From Crotalaria pallida (taxonomy: Eukaryota; Streptophyta; Magnoliopsida; Fabales; Fabaceae), in the NCBI GenBank assembly GCA_037953625.1, contig CM075650.1:746501-810500 (forward strand): a stretch of 64,000 nt of DNA, given 5' to 3'. Positions 11,663 through 24,555 of this stretch are shown here, in pieces. Every line of letters starts with the position of its first letter. Positions within the stretch are counted from its first letter, which is position 1. Under the pieces are notes generated by a model that worked only from the letters and a program-made list of their open reading frames with translations, was not told the DNA's origin and ran no database searches. The position numbers were made by a program, and so were the translations under genes.

Positions 11663-11674
11663 TGGTATCAGAGC
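11663..11674 (+). other. Primer binding site of LARD-B, tRNA-iMet type
   Basis: TGGTATCAGAGC begins five bases after the 5' LTR ends (11658). It matches the complement of the plant initiator tRNA-Met 3' end. Confidence 0.92.
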
Positions 11675-14600
11675 AGTTCCTTCCTTCCGACCTGAGGGAA
11701 AGTGGTCCCAATCTCGCTGCGAACACTCTCATCTCAAGCTTCTTTTTCGAATGGTGAGACGCTTTCTAGTGGAAATTTTAAGGTTAAGTGATTGATGAAT
11801 AGGTATAGTTTTAAATGCTTATTTGTGATTGATTAATGTGCCCTTTATGAGCAGAATGAGTTTATGTTTGCAAATGGGAATACTAATAATTGTCAAGTTA
11901 AGAAAATTGTGTACTCAAGTGGAAACAGAAGTGAATTCTTTGGAACCTAAGCGGATCCCTTAGGGATTCAAGGAATCACATATTGTAAGTGTATATCCAT
12001 TTGCAAACAGGAAACTTAGAAGAGTGCAGATTGATTTCTATCCTAAGTTTTGAGTTAATCAAAACTTGAAGTTTCTTACAAAGGAAATTTTGCTAATCGA
12101 AACGAAGTACATAAACTTTAACTGGATGGCGAGGGCTATTACCACTGATGGAATGTAGTGTCGGAACTGGCCAATCCGATATTGCATTTATCGGGAGGTG
12201 AAGTCGTCGGAATCTAGGAGGTTGTGCACTATCGTGAATTAGTGAGTGATTTCTTATGTATAAAACTTTTATGATGGTTATGTTGTTCCTCTTTGCTTTG
12301 CTTTTGTACTGTGTATGCTTGATTATGTGTTCGATGAATAAATTGGTGTCAAAGTAATTGAACAGGGATTAGAAATGGAACCGCATGGAATAAACAAGTT
12401 ATGATCTCGGATACTAATTCAATCGAGTGACTAAATTCATGTCGATTAGACTAGTATTTAAGAGAACCAAAAACAACGTTTAAATTAAAATAATGGTCGA
12501 ATTCCATAGCTAATCTCAATTAAAGTAACTGTGATACCAATCGGGAAAGCAAGAAAACGAGTACTGATCGATCGAATATGAACCGCCAAACTATGATAGT
12601 TTTAAATTGCAATCATAAAAGTAACTTTTGTCCACGTTGGGGAAGCAGTTCGGATTCAATCAAAAGGTCCTCGGATATATGTTTTCACAAGGAATGGCTT
12701 AGTGTTAAAGTAGTCGGAAAGGAAGTAGAAGTGGAATCATGAAAATTAAAATGATTTATTGACTTGATACTAATCTAATTGAGTGAGTTAGTTCACATCG
12801 ACTAGATTAGGATCTATGAAAAACAACAAAAACATTTGTATTAAATTTGTAGTTGATTCCACATGCTAATCTAATTCTGATGACTTTAATACTAAACAAA
12901 AGATAAGTATGGAGTTCCTATTGATTGGATTCGAACCCCGAGTATAACTATAAGATTTTCTAAAAGGAAAGAGGTTTCTTTAATCGAGAAAGGGGTTGGA
13001 ATTCAATCTAAGGGTCCTCGCATCACTTCAGTTTAAATTGATGCTAGTAGTTTTGCATATATAGAGTCTATGCTTACGTGGGGATGAGTTGAAATTTTTG
13101 AAAAATGTTTTCAAACAATTTTGAAACTAAGAGCTTTTCTATTTCCACCCCCATGTGGGAAAGTTCCAAACTATTCTTCACAAAGCATTGACTAAGAGTG
13201 TTGTTTTTGGGAATTGTGTTCAGGATAAAATTGATTATGTTTGTGTATGTTTGATTGATATGAGTGTTTGATATTAATATATGAAAAATGAATGTTGTAT
13301 GATGCTTGTGAATGGAGTTATGATTTAAGTTTATTTGTTTGACAATGTGAGTATTTTAAAAAAAAGGAATTTCAAAAAGTGCACCGAACAACAATCATTC
13401 CAAATGAACGTGAAGTCGCACGACAAATTTTCAGGAAATAGTAAGAAAAGCAAGGATTCTTAAGTAATCAAGGAGTAAATTAACTAAATTGTTTTTAACC
13501 AAATCACACTTCGATTAAATAGGAACCCTTCCTATGCGACTCAAACCAATTCGGAATGAAACTCAATTTTCAAACTTGAAGTCTAGGGGAATGTAATTGT
13601 TTCAACTTTTGAAGATGAACTAAACTAAATTTTTCCAAGTCCAAGGCATATTCCCTTTTTCTTTGAGTTTACCAATCTTGAGTGATCTTTCACTCCTTCA
13701 TCTAAGTTCTTATGAAATTAGATGGAGGTAGCTCTTCATGGTAAGGTGCATGATTAAAAGTTTTATTGAATTTTCAAATGAAACTAATTGTTTCTCCAAG
13801 TGTTTTACTAGTATGAGATCTTCTTTTTAATTTTTAAATCTCCATACTTAGTGATTGTTCAAACCAAAGATTTTTAAAGATGTATATGTTCGTGGTTAGG
13901 TGTCTGTTGGGGAAATCAGGGTTTTTATATAATGTGGAAAACTAAGTTTTTGGGCTTAGGATATTTATTTGACCTGGAAAATTTGGCCTAAACACCCTAA
14001 GGTTGAATCATTGTTCATGAAACATTTCAAACCAATTGGAGCAAGTAATGTTTTAACTGAAATGAATTTAACGTGCTCTAATCGGTTTGGCAATTTTACA
14101 CAACCTTGGGCTAAGTTTAGGTGTTGTCCCATTAAATTTTGAGGCCAATTGGAGTTTGTCTACTATTTTTAAGTGAATTTGACGTAGGTTCACCCCCGAC
14201 CATTACAATTCTTTGACAAAGTGGTCGTAGGGTCAAAAATGAATCTAATGAACTCTGATTGACTTGAAAATTTTTTACCATGATGTTCTTTTATGTACAG
14301 GGACACTACTTTCAAATTTCATAACATTAGAAAAGTGAATTGATGGAATGCATTTTGGTTGCAAACCATATAAGTCCTATTCCCCGAACCCTATTTTAAT
14401 TGATTTTCAAATATATAATGATTGTGATGAATGTGTGTGTAGAGGTAAGTTTTAGTCCTAAGTTATACAAGGATTAGCTTAGGAAGAAGTAGGGTTAAGT
14501 CATGTTTCTGTTTGAAGTATGTGATGTTGTGGATTGTTGATGTGAATGATTGAACCTTGTATGAAGCTTATATGATCTATTTCTGTTTGAATGGTGTTTG

Positions 14601-14994
14601 TGGTTGGTTAGGGCCTAGGTATAGAATATAAGTGGTAGGTTTGGAGCTAGATTAGAATCGACCCAAGCGGGTATTAGTGTTGGGAGCATGATAGTAACCT
14701 TTCCAAGCCCTTTGGGAGTCTTATTAGTAGGACTCCTGAAAATTTTAACCGAAAGAATAGTAGACCTTAGTAGATCTAATAGAGCCTCCACATTGAGACT
14801 GACCAAATTAAACCGTAGTTGGTGCTCTTCAATGAGTGCAAGAGTCTAGTAGCGTACTCATGCTGAATGGTATGTCAATTTCAAGTGGGGGAGTAGAACT
14901 AAAGTGAAGTAAGTAGTGTAGCTTAGAACCCTTTTTCCGGGATGGTTCTCCAGTTAAGGATTTTGAAACGGAATTTCGGGGACGAAATTCCAAT
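11675..14994 (+). other. LARD-B internal region, non-coding
   Basis: About 3.3 kb, A/T-rich, with no long frame on either strand. An inexact duplication lies at about 12410-12470 and 12765-12825; the second copy contains CTAATCTA...TAGATTAG inverted arms around GTGAGTTAGTTCAC. An extra AAGTGGGGGAG is at 14883-14893 and the hairpin GAATTTCG-GGGA-CGAAATTC at 14971-14990. Confidence 0.8.
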
Positions 14995-15008
14995 AAGTGG
15001 GGGAGAAT
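14995..15008 (+). other. Polypurine tract of LARD-B
   Basis: AAGTGGGGGAGAAT directly before the 3' LTR (TGTAACATCCC at 15009). It is the same sequence as the LARD-A tract. Confidence 0.9.
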
Positions 15009-17828
15009 TGTAACATCCCGTTATTTCTAATACCTCTAGTAAAATAATTAAATGATTTAATATGATGTTTTCAAGATTTGAGTCTCGGTATAAAATTCTG
15101 ATTTCATCATTATATTTGAAATATGTTTTCTAGTCAAAATAAGTATAAATTTGTTATCATACGTTTTCCAAAAATAAAGTAGTACTTTTATTTAGTTTAA
15201 TTAACATTTTGACAGGGAGCTCAAGTGGCAAGCCTTAAAGGCATTTTTATAAATAGTTTCTTTAGAAAAATATGTTTAACTTAATATTTTGAGCGTCCTT
15301 GTAAATTTTCATAGTGTTCGGATGCTGTTTTATTTTTAGCTTCTGGACTGGTTTAATAAATTACTGGTATAAGTTATATATAATAATTTGCTATTTCAAA
15401 ATTATAAATATTATTTTTTATCAAGTTTATTATCGGGATTGAGAAAATATATTTACTTTTGAATTTTTATACTTTTTCTTACGCAATAGCTATCCGGATG
15501 GACCGATAACTTTATTATTTTCTAATTAGTTTTGAGTAATTAAAAATACAATATTATTGTACTTAAATGTATTTTATTTTTAGGATCGTCAAACTTTTAG
15601 CTATAATCCAAAATACCTACACACATTGACCCACAAATGAGAACAAATTATAAAATAATAAATAATTTCCTATAACTACCCGTAGCCACCCCCAACCCGT
15701 CAGAGAGAAAAAAATAAGAAAGAAGCAAATAGAATGTATGAGAGAGAGAGAGAATCAGAGTAGAGTAGTTCAGTCCAGCGAGAGAAGAAGCTATTAGCAC
15801 TTTGGTTTGAGTACCTTCCTTATCTTCAAACCCTTGGGTTTTCATCTCTCTTTTATTTATGTTCACTCTTTCAATGATTTAAAAGAAAGTGGAAGAGCAG
15901 CAACTCACGGCCAAAGAGAGGGATCACACGCGAGAATCAAAGAAGGAAACATTTAGGTTTTTCCAATTTCCTGGTCCAATAATTCAAGATCCAACCGTCC
16001 AAACTTAAATCTTTCTTAGGTATATAATATCCTCAACTCCCTCTACCTATCTATATAATTTATTTTACGATCCGTTAATATTTTTATTATCCCTATATTT
16101 TCAAATAAAGATATGTTTTAGGGAAAAGTGATATATTTTCATTGTATAACGATATATATTTATTATTTTGAGAAAAATGAATTTATTTGATATATATATT
16201 TTAATGTTATAATTAGTTTTATCATATGTCCCTATTTAGATCCAACACGCTATTGACCTTGACCCTGGAGCAAGTCGCGGACGTAAACGTAGCTCTGTCG
16301 TTATTGCTAGGATTTCCAGGTAAGGGGAGTCTCTTTTCCACACTTTGGGTTAGGGATAGTTAGGGTGTATAAATAGGATTTAAGTTTAATACTTAGACCG
16401 GGTTGTGGGTAGCAAAATGGTTTTTTAATTAAAATTGATTTAGGGGTGATTAGTATGTTTATGGTTAATTTTATATTAATTAAATTGTTTATGTTAAATT
16501 CTCTTTTTATTGATATTAAAGTAGGAAGTGAAGAACCCTAGGGAGTTGACTTACATTCAATGTACTCTGAGACATACCTGAGTATGTCGATTGATTGGTG
16601 ATATTGGTTGATGGTTGATAAATTGATGTGACCCTATATGTGAGTAATTAATGGCGTATGTGTATAAATATTGAAACGGGAATGTGATGTAAAAAGGAAT
16701 AATAAATTGGAATTGGATATATATATATAACTTGAAATTGTTGTGTGTGAAGAATGTTTGGAAATGTGAGATTTGGGTAATACTTGGTAAATGGTGGTTT
16801 GATATGTGAATTAAAGGAATGATTATGTCTGCTAAAAGTGATGAAAATGAATATTTGATATTACTTGCAATTCTCTGAGTATTTGATGAATGGTGTGAAT
16901 GTGGTGCTTGATTTTTTGTGAATGAGTTCTGATCTGGAATAAAAAGGAATGCAGTGTGGTTGATCCTTGGATGCCCCGGCACACTAGGTGCCCTGCTAGG
17001 TGGTGAATTGCCTGCTAGGGCCGAATTGCCTGTCAGGCGAATTGCCCATTAGGTCCTAAATTCCCGTTAGGCGTCGGTGCGCCAATGGATCAATACACTG
17101 CATAACCACCTGAAAAAGTTAATAAATTGTGGACTGGAATTGAGAAATGAATAATTAATGGAAAGGTAATTAATTGCGTTGTCCTAACGGGTGATGCCTA
17201 ATGGGTGTCTCAGTCCTGACAGGTGTAAAGTCCCTAGTAGGTGCCGAATTGCCTAGCAGGTGCGCTAATTCCTAGTGGTGCAAAGATAAAAAGAAAAAGA
17301 GAATATTATTTGTATGTTGTCCTCTGACCGTGAGGAGACATACAATGTATATGTGGTTTGTATGTTGTCCTCTGACCGTGAGGAGACATACAATGTATAA
17401 GTGGGTATGTTGACCTCTGACCGTGAGGTGACATACAGTTTTATGAACCTGGAAAGAGAATAAATATGGAAATGTATTTGGATATTGAAAATATGTGATT
17501 ATGATACATTTTGTTAATCCATGGCTTGATTTACTTATTATCCTTGAGTTTTTGTTATATACCATTTTACTATCTTTTAATCCACTGTGTTGTGAAAAGG
17601 TCTCACCCTTATGTGGTTAACATTTTAGGTACTTGAGCAAGGAGCTTGGAGATAAGAGTGCTCAGCGGATCAGTCGAAAGAAAGGAACTCAAGTGTATTT
17701 TATTATATTGTAATTGAAAGCCTCCAACGCTATTTGTGAACTCTGATTTATAAAAGAAAATTTAAAGTCCAATGTTTCATTTGTGAAACGTTTATTGTTT
17801 ATTATTCATTATATTATGGGGTGTTACA
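15009..17828 (+). repeat. LARD-B 3' LTR
   Basis: Near-identical to 8840-11658. Visible differences include CCC for CCT in the first bases, CCAAAGAG for CCAGAGAG, ACGCGAG for ACGAGAG, TATGGGG for TACGGGG at the end, and one extra A near 16370. It is followed by the target duplication TTTGT. Confidence 0.94.
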
Positions 17829-17833
17829 TTTGT

Positions 17834-19062
17834 GATATCTCGCGTTCGCACACATCTAAGTCCTTGTGCTCGATGAGGAGTACGGGTCAATCGTTCAACT
17901 TGGTGGGTCTCAGTGCAGAGACTTCACAAAGTTGACAAGGTTGGCGTTTCTAACGGGTGATCATTCAATGTCCTTGGTAAAGTATTCAGGGACCTGCGTA
18001 AGGTTCCCATTAAGTTGGGGTTATCTAAAGTACAGTTTGGCTTTTCTTGATGGTTAGGGGTGGTTCCTATAGAGTTTATTCAATTCTTTCGAGAATTTAG
18101 CACTCGGTTGCGCTACTCTTAAATAGATAAGATAGCTTGAGGTTCGCATCCTATTGTTCTGTTCTAGGTTTACTTCTCGATTCTGCGTGAACGTTTGGAA
18201 AGAATACTTTCAGGGCTAGCTTATTTGCTTCTAAGGGATCTATTCCTTGGTAAGCTACTATTTCTGTTGTCTTGATTTCACTTCAAAGGTTGCAATGATA
18301 TCATCCATTAATAGATGTAAAGATTGAGGTGATCAATCCCAACCTCACGTCTATCAACCGTGCACCATTGTCGGGTTTTGCTGGTAATATCATCATTTAA
18401 CAGATGCAAGGATTAGAGTGATCAATTCCAACCTTACATTATATTAAACAACAACATTATCACGGATTCTGGTTAGGTTTCAGTTGAATCTTTACACTTC
18501 TTAATTCTTCCTCATACTTTCTCGTGATTTCCTAAAAGACTGGTTTGTCTCTGCTTATTCCTTAAGCTTCATAACCCCTGGCTATGAAGAGTCAGGAATC
18601 CTAAATCCCTTCTTATCGCCAATGACTTCTAGGACGACACCTTTATCAGAAACGTAATTCAAGAATAGTTATCGAACGTATCCTTGTATAAGGTCGCCTT
18701 CTAAAAGATCTAAAGGTATTGGTTATTTAACCTCGTTCACTTCCAATTAGTGTTGAATTCTGAGATAACTGTGACTGCTAACTAGTTGCTGCCACTGCCG
18801 ATGCACCTGCGGCCTCCGCCTCAGCTTGACTTCGACTTATCTGAACTAAGTTATCTAAAAATTGCAGCGATACTACCATCGTCACTGCGTCTACTAGCCA
18901 TAATACATAATCCTGGAGAAAATAACAAGTTAGTATCTATGCAGATAAATAGCTACATACATACCTTATTACTACAACTAGACACTTGACTACTTGTGGG
19001 TTACTCGCTTGGTGAGTAACCATGGGAGTAGTGAGTTCACACTCGAAAGGCCGAGGGAAACT
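17834..19062 (-). other. LARD-A internal region, 5' part
   Basis: About 1.2 kb of non-coding DNA. It carries a pair of GATCA-centred modules (about 18320-18350 and 18405-18445) that recur in the TR-GAG interiors and in E. A strong post-primer hairpin GGTTACTC...GAGTAACC sits at 18999-19021. No gag remnant is recognisable, although the TR-GAG relative has gag at this place. Confidence 0.75.
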
Positions 19063-19074
19063 GCTCTGATACCA
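19063..19074 (-). other. Primer binding site of LARD-A, tRNA-iMet type
   Basis: On the minus strand TGGTATCAGAGC, four bases after the 5' LTR end (19079). It matches the initiator tRNA-Met primer used by LARD-B. Confidence 0.92.
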
Positions 19075-19078
19075 TAAA

Positions 19079-22000
19079 TGTAACACCCTATGATTAATTA
19101 CCCTTAATTCCCCTTATAATAAAATACGGACTTAAAAATTCATTTTTATTACATTAAAATCAACCGTCAAACGGACGGAGTTTTGTTTGTTTTTCGGACT
19201 AATCCAAAGTTTAACCTGTGATAAACAATTTCAAATAAACAACTAATAGCCAGCAGGGCTTCAGATTATATTTCTAATTCATAACAAGGCCCCATGGGCT
19301 CCAAATATATCAACGTGCATAATTAATCAGAGTAACAGCGGAAAATACTAAGTTTGAGTGTTTAAAACCATAAGTTATAACTTTAGCAAAACAAAACATC
19401 CTAAGCCTCACTTAAAATATGAATAACAAATTTTACATCAAAATAGTGTAGGAGACTTAAGTTCATAATATTCTTCCATATCCCATAATATCCCTACTCT
19501 CCCTGTAAGGGAAAGTACTCCTGCTCGGCCGGGGGCTGTGCCAGCTCAATCTCCGTACCTGAAACTGTAAGGGAGTGAGCATTGCACATGAAATAGAAAG
19601 TAGTTTCTAACTAGACATAACAACCCACTAGGTCAAACACATTTAGCAAATAAGCAAATATTCACATATTTCACAACATACTCATTTCCTTATTTCCATA
19701 TTCATTATTCATTTCAACATCCATTACCGTTATTCATTTCAACATCCATTTCCTTTACTTTTATTTCTTTTCACACACTTTATTCATATAGGTACATCAC
19801 CTCAAATCAGAGGCCAATGCACAGTTTCATTCACCACAATTATCACTTCAAGTCAGAGGCTCTCATTCATTTCCTTATTTAAATTACGTGTCCCTTAGGT
19901 CAGAGGTCAACACCCATTCATTATACTTCATTCTGTGTCCCTCAGGTCAGAGGTCAACACTTCAATCTCTTAATTCGCGGTGTGTCTCTCAGGTCAGAGG
20001 TCAACACACCCATACACATTCTATCCAGTGTCCCTCAGATCAGAGGTCAACACCCAACTCATTTATTTAATCCGGTGTCCCTCAGGTCAGAGGTCAACAC
20101 TCATTAACATTCATTTCATCTTGTGTCCCTCAGGTCAGAGGTCAACACTCAATTACTTTAATTCATTTTATGCCCCCCATAGCAGAGGTCAGCCTAATCA
20201 TCACTTTCCATTAATCGTCACCTCAATTCAGAGGCCAACGCACTTATCACATTTTCATTTACCATTACCTCGCATCAGAGGCCAAATCATACTTTCATCT
20301 TCTTACACAAACAATTATAACATATACATTTGCTCATTCATACGATATCCACATTCTTAACACAATTAAATACAATGGCACACATTCAACACCTAATCAT
20401 TCTCATCATAAACCATTTATCACAAGTTAAGGAATGCCACCTCAAAACAGAGGCCAACATATATACCACATTCTCAATATTCGGCGCCTCATTTCAGAGG
20501 CCAAGAATTATTCACTTTCTTGTTCAATCAATTTTAACCGATTTAAATACAACAACACACATTCCACAACTAATTATTTATGTAATCACCTTATTCATTT
20601 CCTTTCTCAGTTATCACAATCATACCAAATAGTATTCTCTTTCATAGTCCAACATCTATTTTACACTTCATTTCAAGTTACATATTTCACCTTCTTACCT
20701 ATTTGTTTTATCACCACATAATAAAATCACCTTTTATTTTTTATTTACACAAAATCATTTGCTTCCATATCCGATATTCACAAGTTCAATTCATAAGCCA
20801 TGACCTTTGTTCACAATTGACAATATTTAACATTTAAACTCATTTAGCATTTAGGTACAAACACGCACATTCATCACATATAGTCATTTCCATTCCATTT
20901 TTTTCTTCCTATATCAATTTACTCCATAGCACCTACGTTTACTTGCAACATCAATCAATTGTTATTTTATCCACAACTTGACAATTAAACCAATAATTAT
21001 AAAAATCATTTACGTCAACTTCACTTTCACATTATCCAATTTCTCATGTAATTCAGTATAATCATTAACTAAATTTCATTTATCCAATAATTCATTCTTA
21101 TATTATTGGGTTTCCTTTTCCTAGCCTTAACATCCAATCATCATGCACATTTAATTAGTTAGAATTTCATATTCAATAACCTAAGGATTTATAATCTAAT
21201 GTTCTCCCCTAACACATAACCCTAACAAGCATTATATACTAACTAGAACCTACTCCCTAGAACAAGGCAAAGCTCACCATATCCACTCCCTTACCTCACC
21301 CTTGTATATAGAGAGCTCCAAAGCTATGGAGGAGAGAGAGTGAGAATCTATATCACAATGAAACAAAAGAGGTAATAATAGTGAGAACGATGAGGGAAAT
21401 TCGTGTAACATGAAGGAAGAGGCAGGAAAGCTTGAATCCAACTTACTTTGAGCTTGGAATGGTGAAAATCAAGAATGGGTGATGAACCCTAACCCATTTT
21501 AATCAAAATAAAAGCTCATAGTTAGAGATGATGATGATTTATGCAAATTGAAGGAAGGAAGGAAAAGAACTTGCATCAATCTTACCTAGAGAGAGGGAGC
21601 TTCCATGGTGGGTGTTCTTGAAGCTCCAATGGAAGAGAAGGAAGATTGGGGATTGAGTGGGTGAGAGAGAATAGAAGAGATTGATGAAGGATTTAATGTT
21701 AGTGTGTGATGGGGATTGATTTTTGGTGGTTTATTGTGGATTGGAGTGGAGATTTGAGGGTGAAATTGTAGAGAGAAGGGAGATGGATTCGTGGCCCTAG
21801 GAGAGAGAAACAAGGGGAAGAAATGAGTAAGAATGCACCAAAACACGATTTTAAGGCTGTCTGTAACATCTTGAATTGATTCAAGCCTTAGCCAAATCGA
21901 TTTGGCCAATCGATTAAGGAAACAGTTGAATCGATTCAACTGTGTGCTCTTTTGATTCCTTCGTATTTCAAACTGCCATAACTTCTTTGTTAACCGTTGG

Positions 22001-22310
22001 ATCTTTCTCAAATTTGAAAGCAAGCTTCCTTACATACTAACCTTGATATCCAACGGTGGGATTTGTGTTTTGAGTTGTAAATCTTTTATTTTGAATTTCC
22101 TAATATAGGGTGTTTCTAACACCGAAAACATCGTTTTTAACACCGTTTGGTCCTCTTTCAACCTCCTTTCCGATGCCAATGCTTCCTAACTCCTTCATGG
22201 AACTAAAATAAATCTTAATCCATGACCTTAGTTCCTTTGAGAATAAATTATCATTTTCTTATCTTATTATTATTCTAATTATTCTAGGAATTAAAATTCG
22301 GGATGTTACA
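19079..22310 (-). repeat. LARD-A 5' LTR (minus strand)
   Basis: Pairs with 4718-7951. Differences of about 1 percent by eye are scattered, for example in the array at 19888 (CCTTAGG for CCTCAGG) and a one-base gain near 20060. It is followed at 22311 by the TGGAC duplication and the rest of the Athila integrase. Confidence 0.92.
19798..20504. repeat. Hairpin array in LARD-A 5' LTR
   Basis: Same unit order and number as 5437-6142, so copy number has not changed since this insertion. It looks superficially like a CRISPR array (about 26-bp repeats, about 20-bp spacers), but it is duplicated within both LTRs of one element. Confidence 0.85.
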
Positions 22311-22315
22311 TGGAC

Positions 22316-22771
22316 TATGTGTCCAAATGGGTGGAGGCGATTGCAAGCCCCACTAATGATGCTGCAGTGGCTGTTAACTTTGTTAAGAAAAACATTTTTA
22401 ATAGATTTGGTGTGCCCAGGGTGCTTATTAGTGATAATGGCACCCACTTTTGCAATAGAGTGTTAGAGAAAGTTTTGGCCAAGTATGAGGTGCATCATAA
22501 AATATCTACACCTTATCACCCTCAAACTAGTGGCCAAGTAGAGGTTTCCAATCGAGAGCTTAAAAGGATTCTAGAGAAAATTGTAAATAGCTCACGAAAG
22601 GATTGGTCTAGGAAACTAGATGACGCTCTATGGGCATACAGAACTGCTTTTAAGAGCCCTTTGGATATGTCACCCTACCAGGTGGTGTATGGGAAGAATT
22701 GCCATTGTCCTGTTGAGCTAGTTCACAAGGCTTATTGGGCAACCAGATTTCTTAACATGGATATGCAATAA
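22316..22771 (+). pseudogene. Integrase catalytic core (second exon-like piece after LARD-A)
   Basis: Continues the integrase core that was cut at 4717. Reading resumes with YVSKWVEAIASPTNDAA. The second catalytic Asp is in SDNGTHF (codon 22433-22435) and the Glu is at 22541-22543, an exact D-35-E spacing. It ends with TAA at 22769-22771, one C-to-T step from CAA. The core's three acidic residues are all still present, but they are spread over two blocks 17.6 kb apart. Confidence 0.9.
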
Positions 22772-22824
22772 GCTGGTGAGAAAAGAATGTTACAAATGAC
22801 TGAATTAGATGAGTTAGGGAACAA

Positions 22825-23133
22825 GCTTATAATTGGTCTAGAGCTTTAAAAGTAAAAATTAAATACTACCATGATAGTAAAATAATCCCTAAAAATTTTG
22901 AAAAAGGTCAGCTGGTTTTGTTGTATAACTCTAGGCTAAGGCTTTTCCCTGGCAAGCTTAAGTCTAGGGGGTCTGGTCCCTTTGTTGTTGAACAGGTATT
23001 CCCTTATGGGGCAGTAGAGGTGAAAGATCCCAAGGATGGCCGGACTTTCAAAGTTAATGGCCAGAGACTGAAAATTTATTTAGGAGGAGCGGTGGATAGA
23101 TGTAAAACCACTGCTAAGCTCCTCAACCCCTAG
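22825..23133 (+). pseudogene. Integrase C-terminal region
   Basis: After a frameshift near 22822 the frame reads through the conserved end of Athila/Tat integrase: QLVLLYNSRLRLFPGKLKSR, then SGPFVVEQVFPYGAVEV, and KVNGQRLKIYLGG, to TAG at 23131-23133. No chromodomain is seen, as expected for this branch. Confidence 0.85.
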
Positions 23134-24544
23134 TTTCTCTGTGATTTCCCTGAACCTCCGAAAGGAGGTGACCCGTCAGGCTCGTGACGTTAAACAAGCG
23201 CTTGTTGGGAGGCAACCCAATGTTTTGGTAAGTTTTCTTTTAATTTTTATTTTGTAGTGTAGGTTAGTTTCGTTAGCTTGAGGACAAGCCAACCTCTAAG
23301 TTTGCGGGAGTGGACAAAATAAAAATTAAATTTTCAGACTTGAATTATTTCCCCATTTTTGGTGTTGGTTTGTGTCTTAGGTAGAGGTTTAGTAATTATT
23401 CTAGACTTAGGATTATTTTTCTAATGATAGGTGTACATACTTAGTTTAGGATTAGGCCCATTGATTCATGTTATTTATTTGTTTGAGCTGTGAATATTTT
23501 TGAAATTTGGTTATTTTGATAAAGTTTTTCAGAACTTGAGATTAGTGAACTGACTTTATCTTAGTGAGATTTTGAGCCTATTTGATGGGGTATGTGAATA
23601 ATTTGAATTATTTTGATTTGAGACCCCTATTTCTTTCATGAGTGTGTTCACTTTAGTTTTGTGTTCTAGAACTTGACCGGTGGCCATTTTGAGATTGATA
23701 ATTGATTACATGCATTAAGATGATTAAGGCACCTAGGATTGTGTTTTTGTGGCCTTCAGATGATTTGAATTGATAAATATTCCCTTAGTTGCCCATTTTG
23801 AGCCTAATGATATTATGATTTTTCTTTGGTACCCTGCATTGATTGCATATTCTTTATTAGTACCTTGGGAATTTTGAATGAGTAATTGAGAGGAATATAG
23901 AAAGAAAAAGTGAAAGTAATTGGTGAAAAGTGTATGAGTTCTATTTCTCTTCCAAGTGAAATAAAAAAGAAAAATAATAATAATAATGTGAAAGGAAGAG
24001 AATAGAAGGAAAAAATTGAAAAAGGAAGGAAGAATAAGATGTTCCTGATGTGAGTGTGAGTCTTTATTGTATTCATTGCTCATTCATGGTTTTTGAGGGA
24101 AACTTGCTTTTGTAAATATTTTTGCGAGTTAGCCTTTGTTTTACCCCTTCTTTCTTTTATCCCACCTGAGACTTTTAGCCATGGCCTCATTACAACCAAA
24201 ATAAAGACCTTTTGATTTGTGCATGTTTTCAATAATTTCAGTGGAGATTTGGGTCTATGGTCAAGCTTATGGTAACATTTAACTATTGTATGAACTTGAG
24301 TGAATTGCTAATACCTTTGATACACATGAGAGATATACACCGAGAGGTTGAGAGTGTTCACTAGTTCTGAGTTCTGATTGATTTTGTTTCTTTAACCAGG
24401 TTTTGATATGTGAATAGCTTGTGTAAATAGGTGGCTGTGTTGATGAGTCGAAGTCTTAGATTAAGTGTTGTACATTTTGATTTAGAAGGTAGTCTTGTGT
24501 TTATGAATTTTTATTTTACTTTTGCCCGGTACATGCAAAATGCT
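23134..24544 (+). other. Athila-like 3' non-coding region
   Basis: About 1.4 kb with no env-like frame. Near 23174-23220 is the conserved Athila segment with CGTGACGTTAAACAAGCGCT and TTGGGAGGCAACCCAA. The rest is T-rich with purine-rich stretches around 23890-24030. Confidence 0.75.
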
Positions 24545-24555
24545 AAGTTTGGGGG
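24545..24555 (+). other. Polypurine tract of the Athila-like element
   Basis: AAGTTTGGGGG directly before TGTAATGAAGG, the 3' LTR start. This T-interrupted tract is typical of Athila relatives. Confidence 0.8.

Larger units (their letters stand above)
8840..17828 (+). mobile_element. LARD-B: coding-free Tekay-like element, very young
   Basis: Flanked by TTTGT (8835-8839 and 17829-17833). LTRs of 2819 and 2820 bp begin TGTAACATCC and end GTGTTACA. I noticed only about five differences between them plus one single-base indel, so the insertion is recent. A tRNA-iMet primer site (11663-11674) and a polypurine tract (14995-15008) fix the plus orientation. The 3.3 kb interior has no coding capacity, so it moved with proteins from elsewhere. 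It is the innermost layer of the left nest. Confidence 0.94.
4718..22310 (-). mobile_element. LARD-A: coding-free Tekay-like element, minus strand
   Basis: Both ends read TGTAACA inward and are flanked by TGGAC (4713-4717 and 22311-22315). Orientation follows from a tRNA-iMet primer site (19063-19074) and a polypurine tract (7952-7965), both on the minus strand. LTRs are 3234 and 3232 bp. Native internal DNA, about 2.1 kb (7952-8839 and 17834-19078), has no gag or pol frame, so this is a large retrotransposon derivative. Its LTRs, primer region and tract closely resemble those of the TR-GAG array at 30843, making it a likely gag-less relative. It split the Athila integrase and was later hit by LARD-B. 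Confidence 0.92.

Noticed and set aside
23134..24544. Possible env-like gene of the Athila-like element
   Set aside because: No frame longer than about 100 codons and no signal or membrane segment on the plus strand; the frames at 23733-24083 are on the wrong strand and low-complexity.
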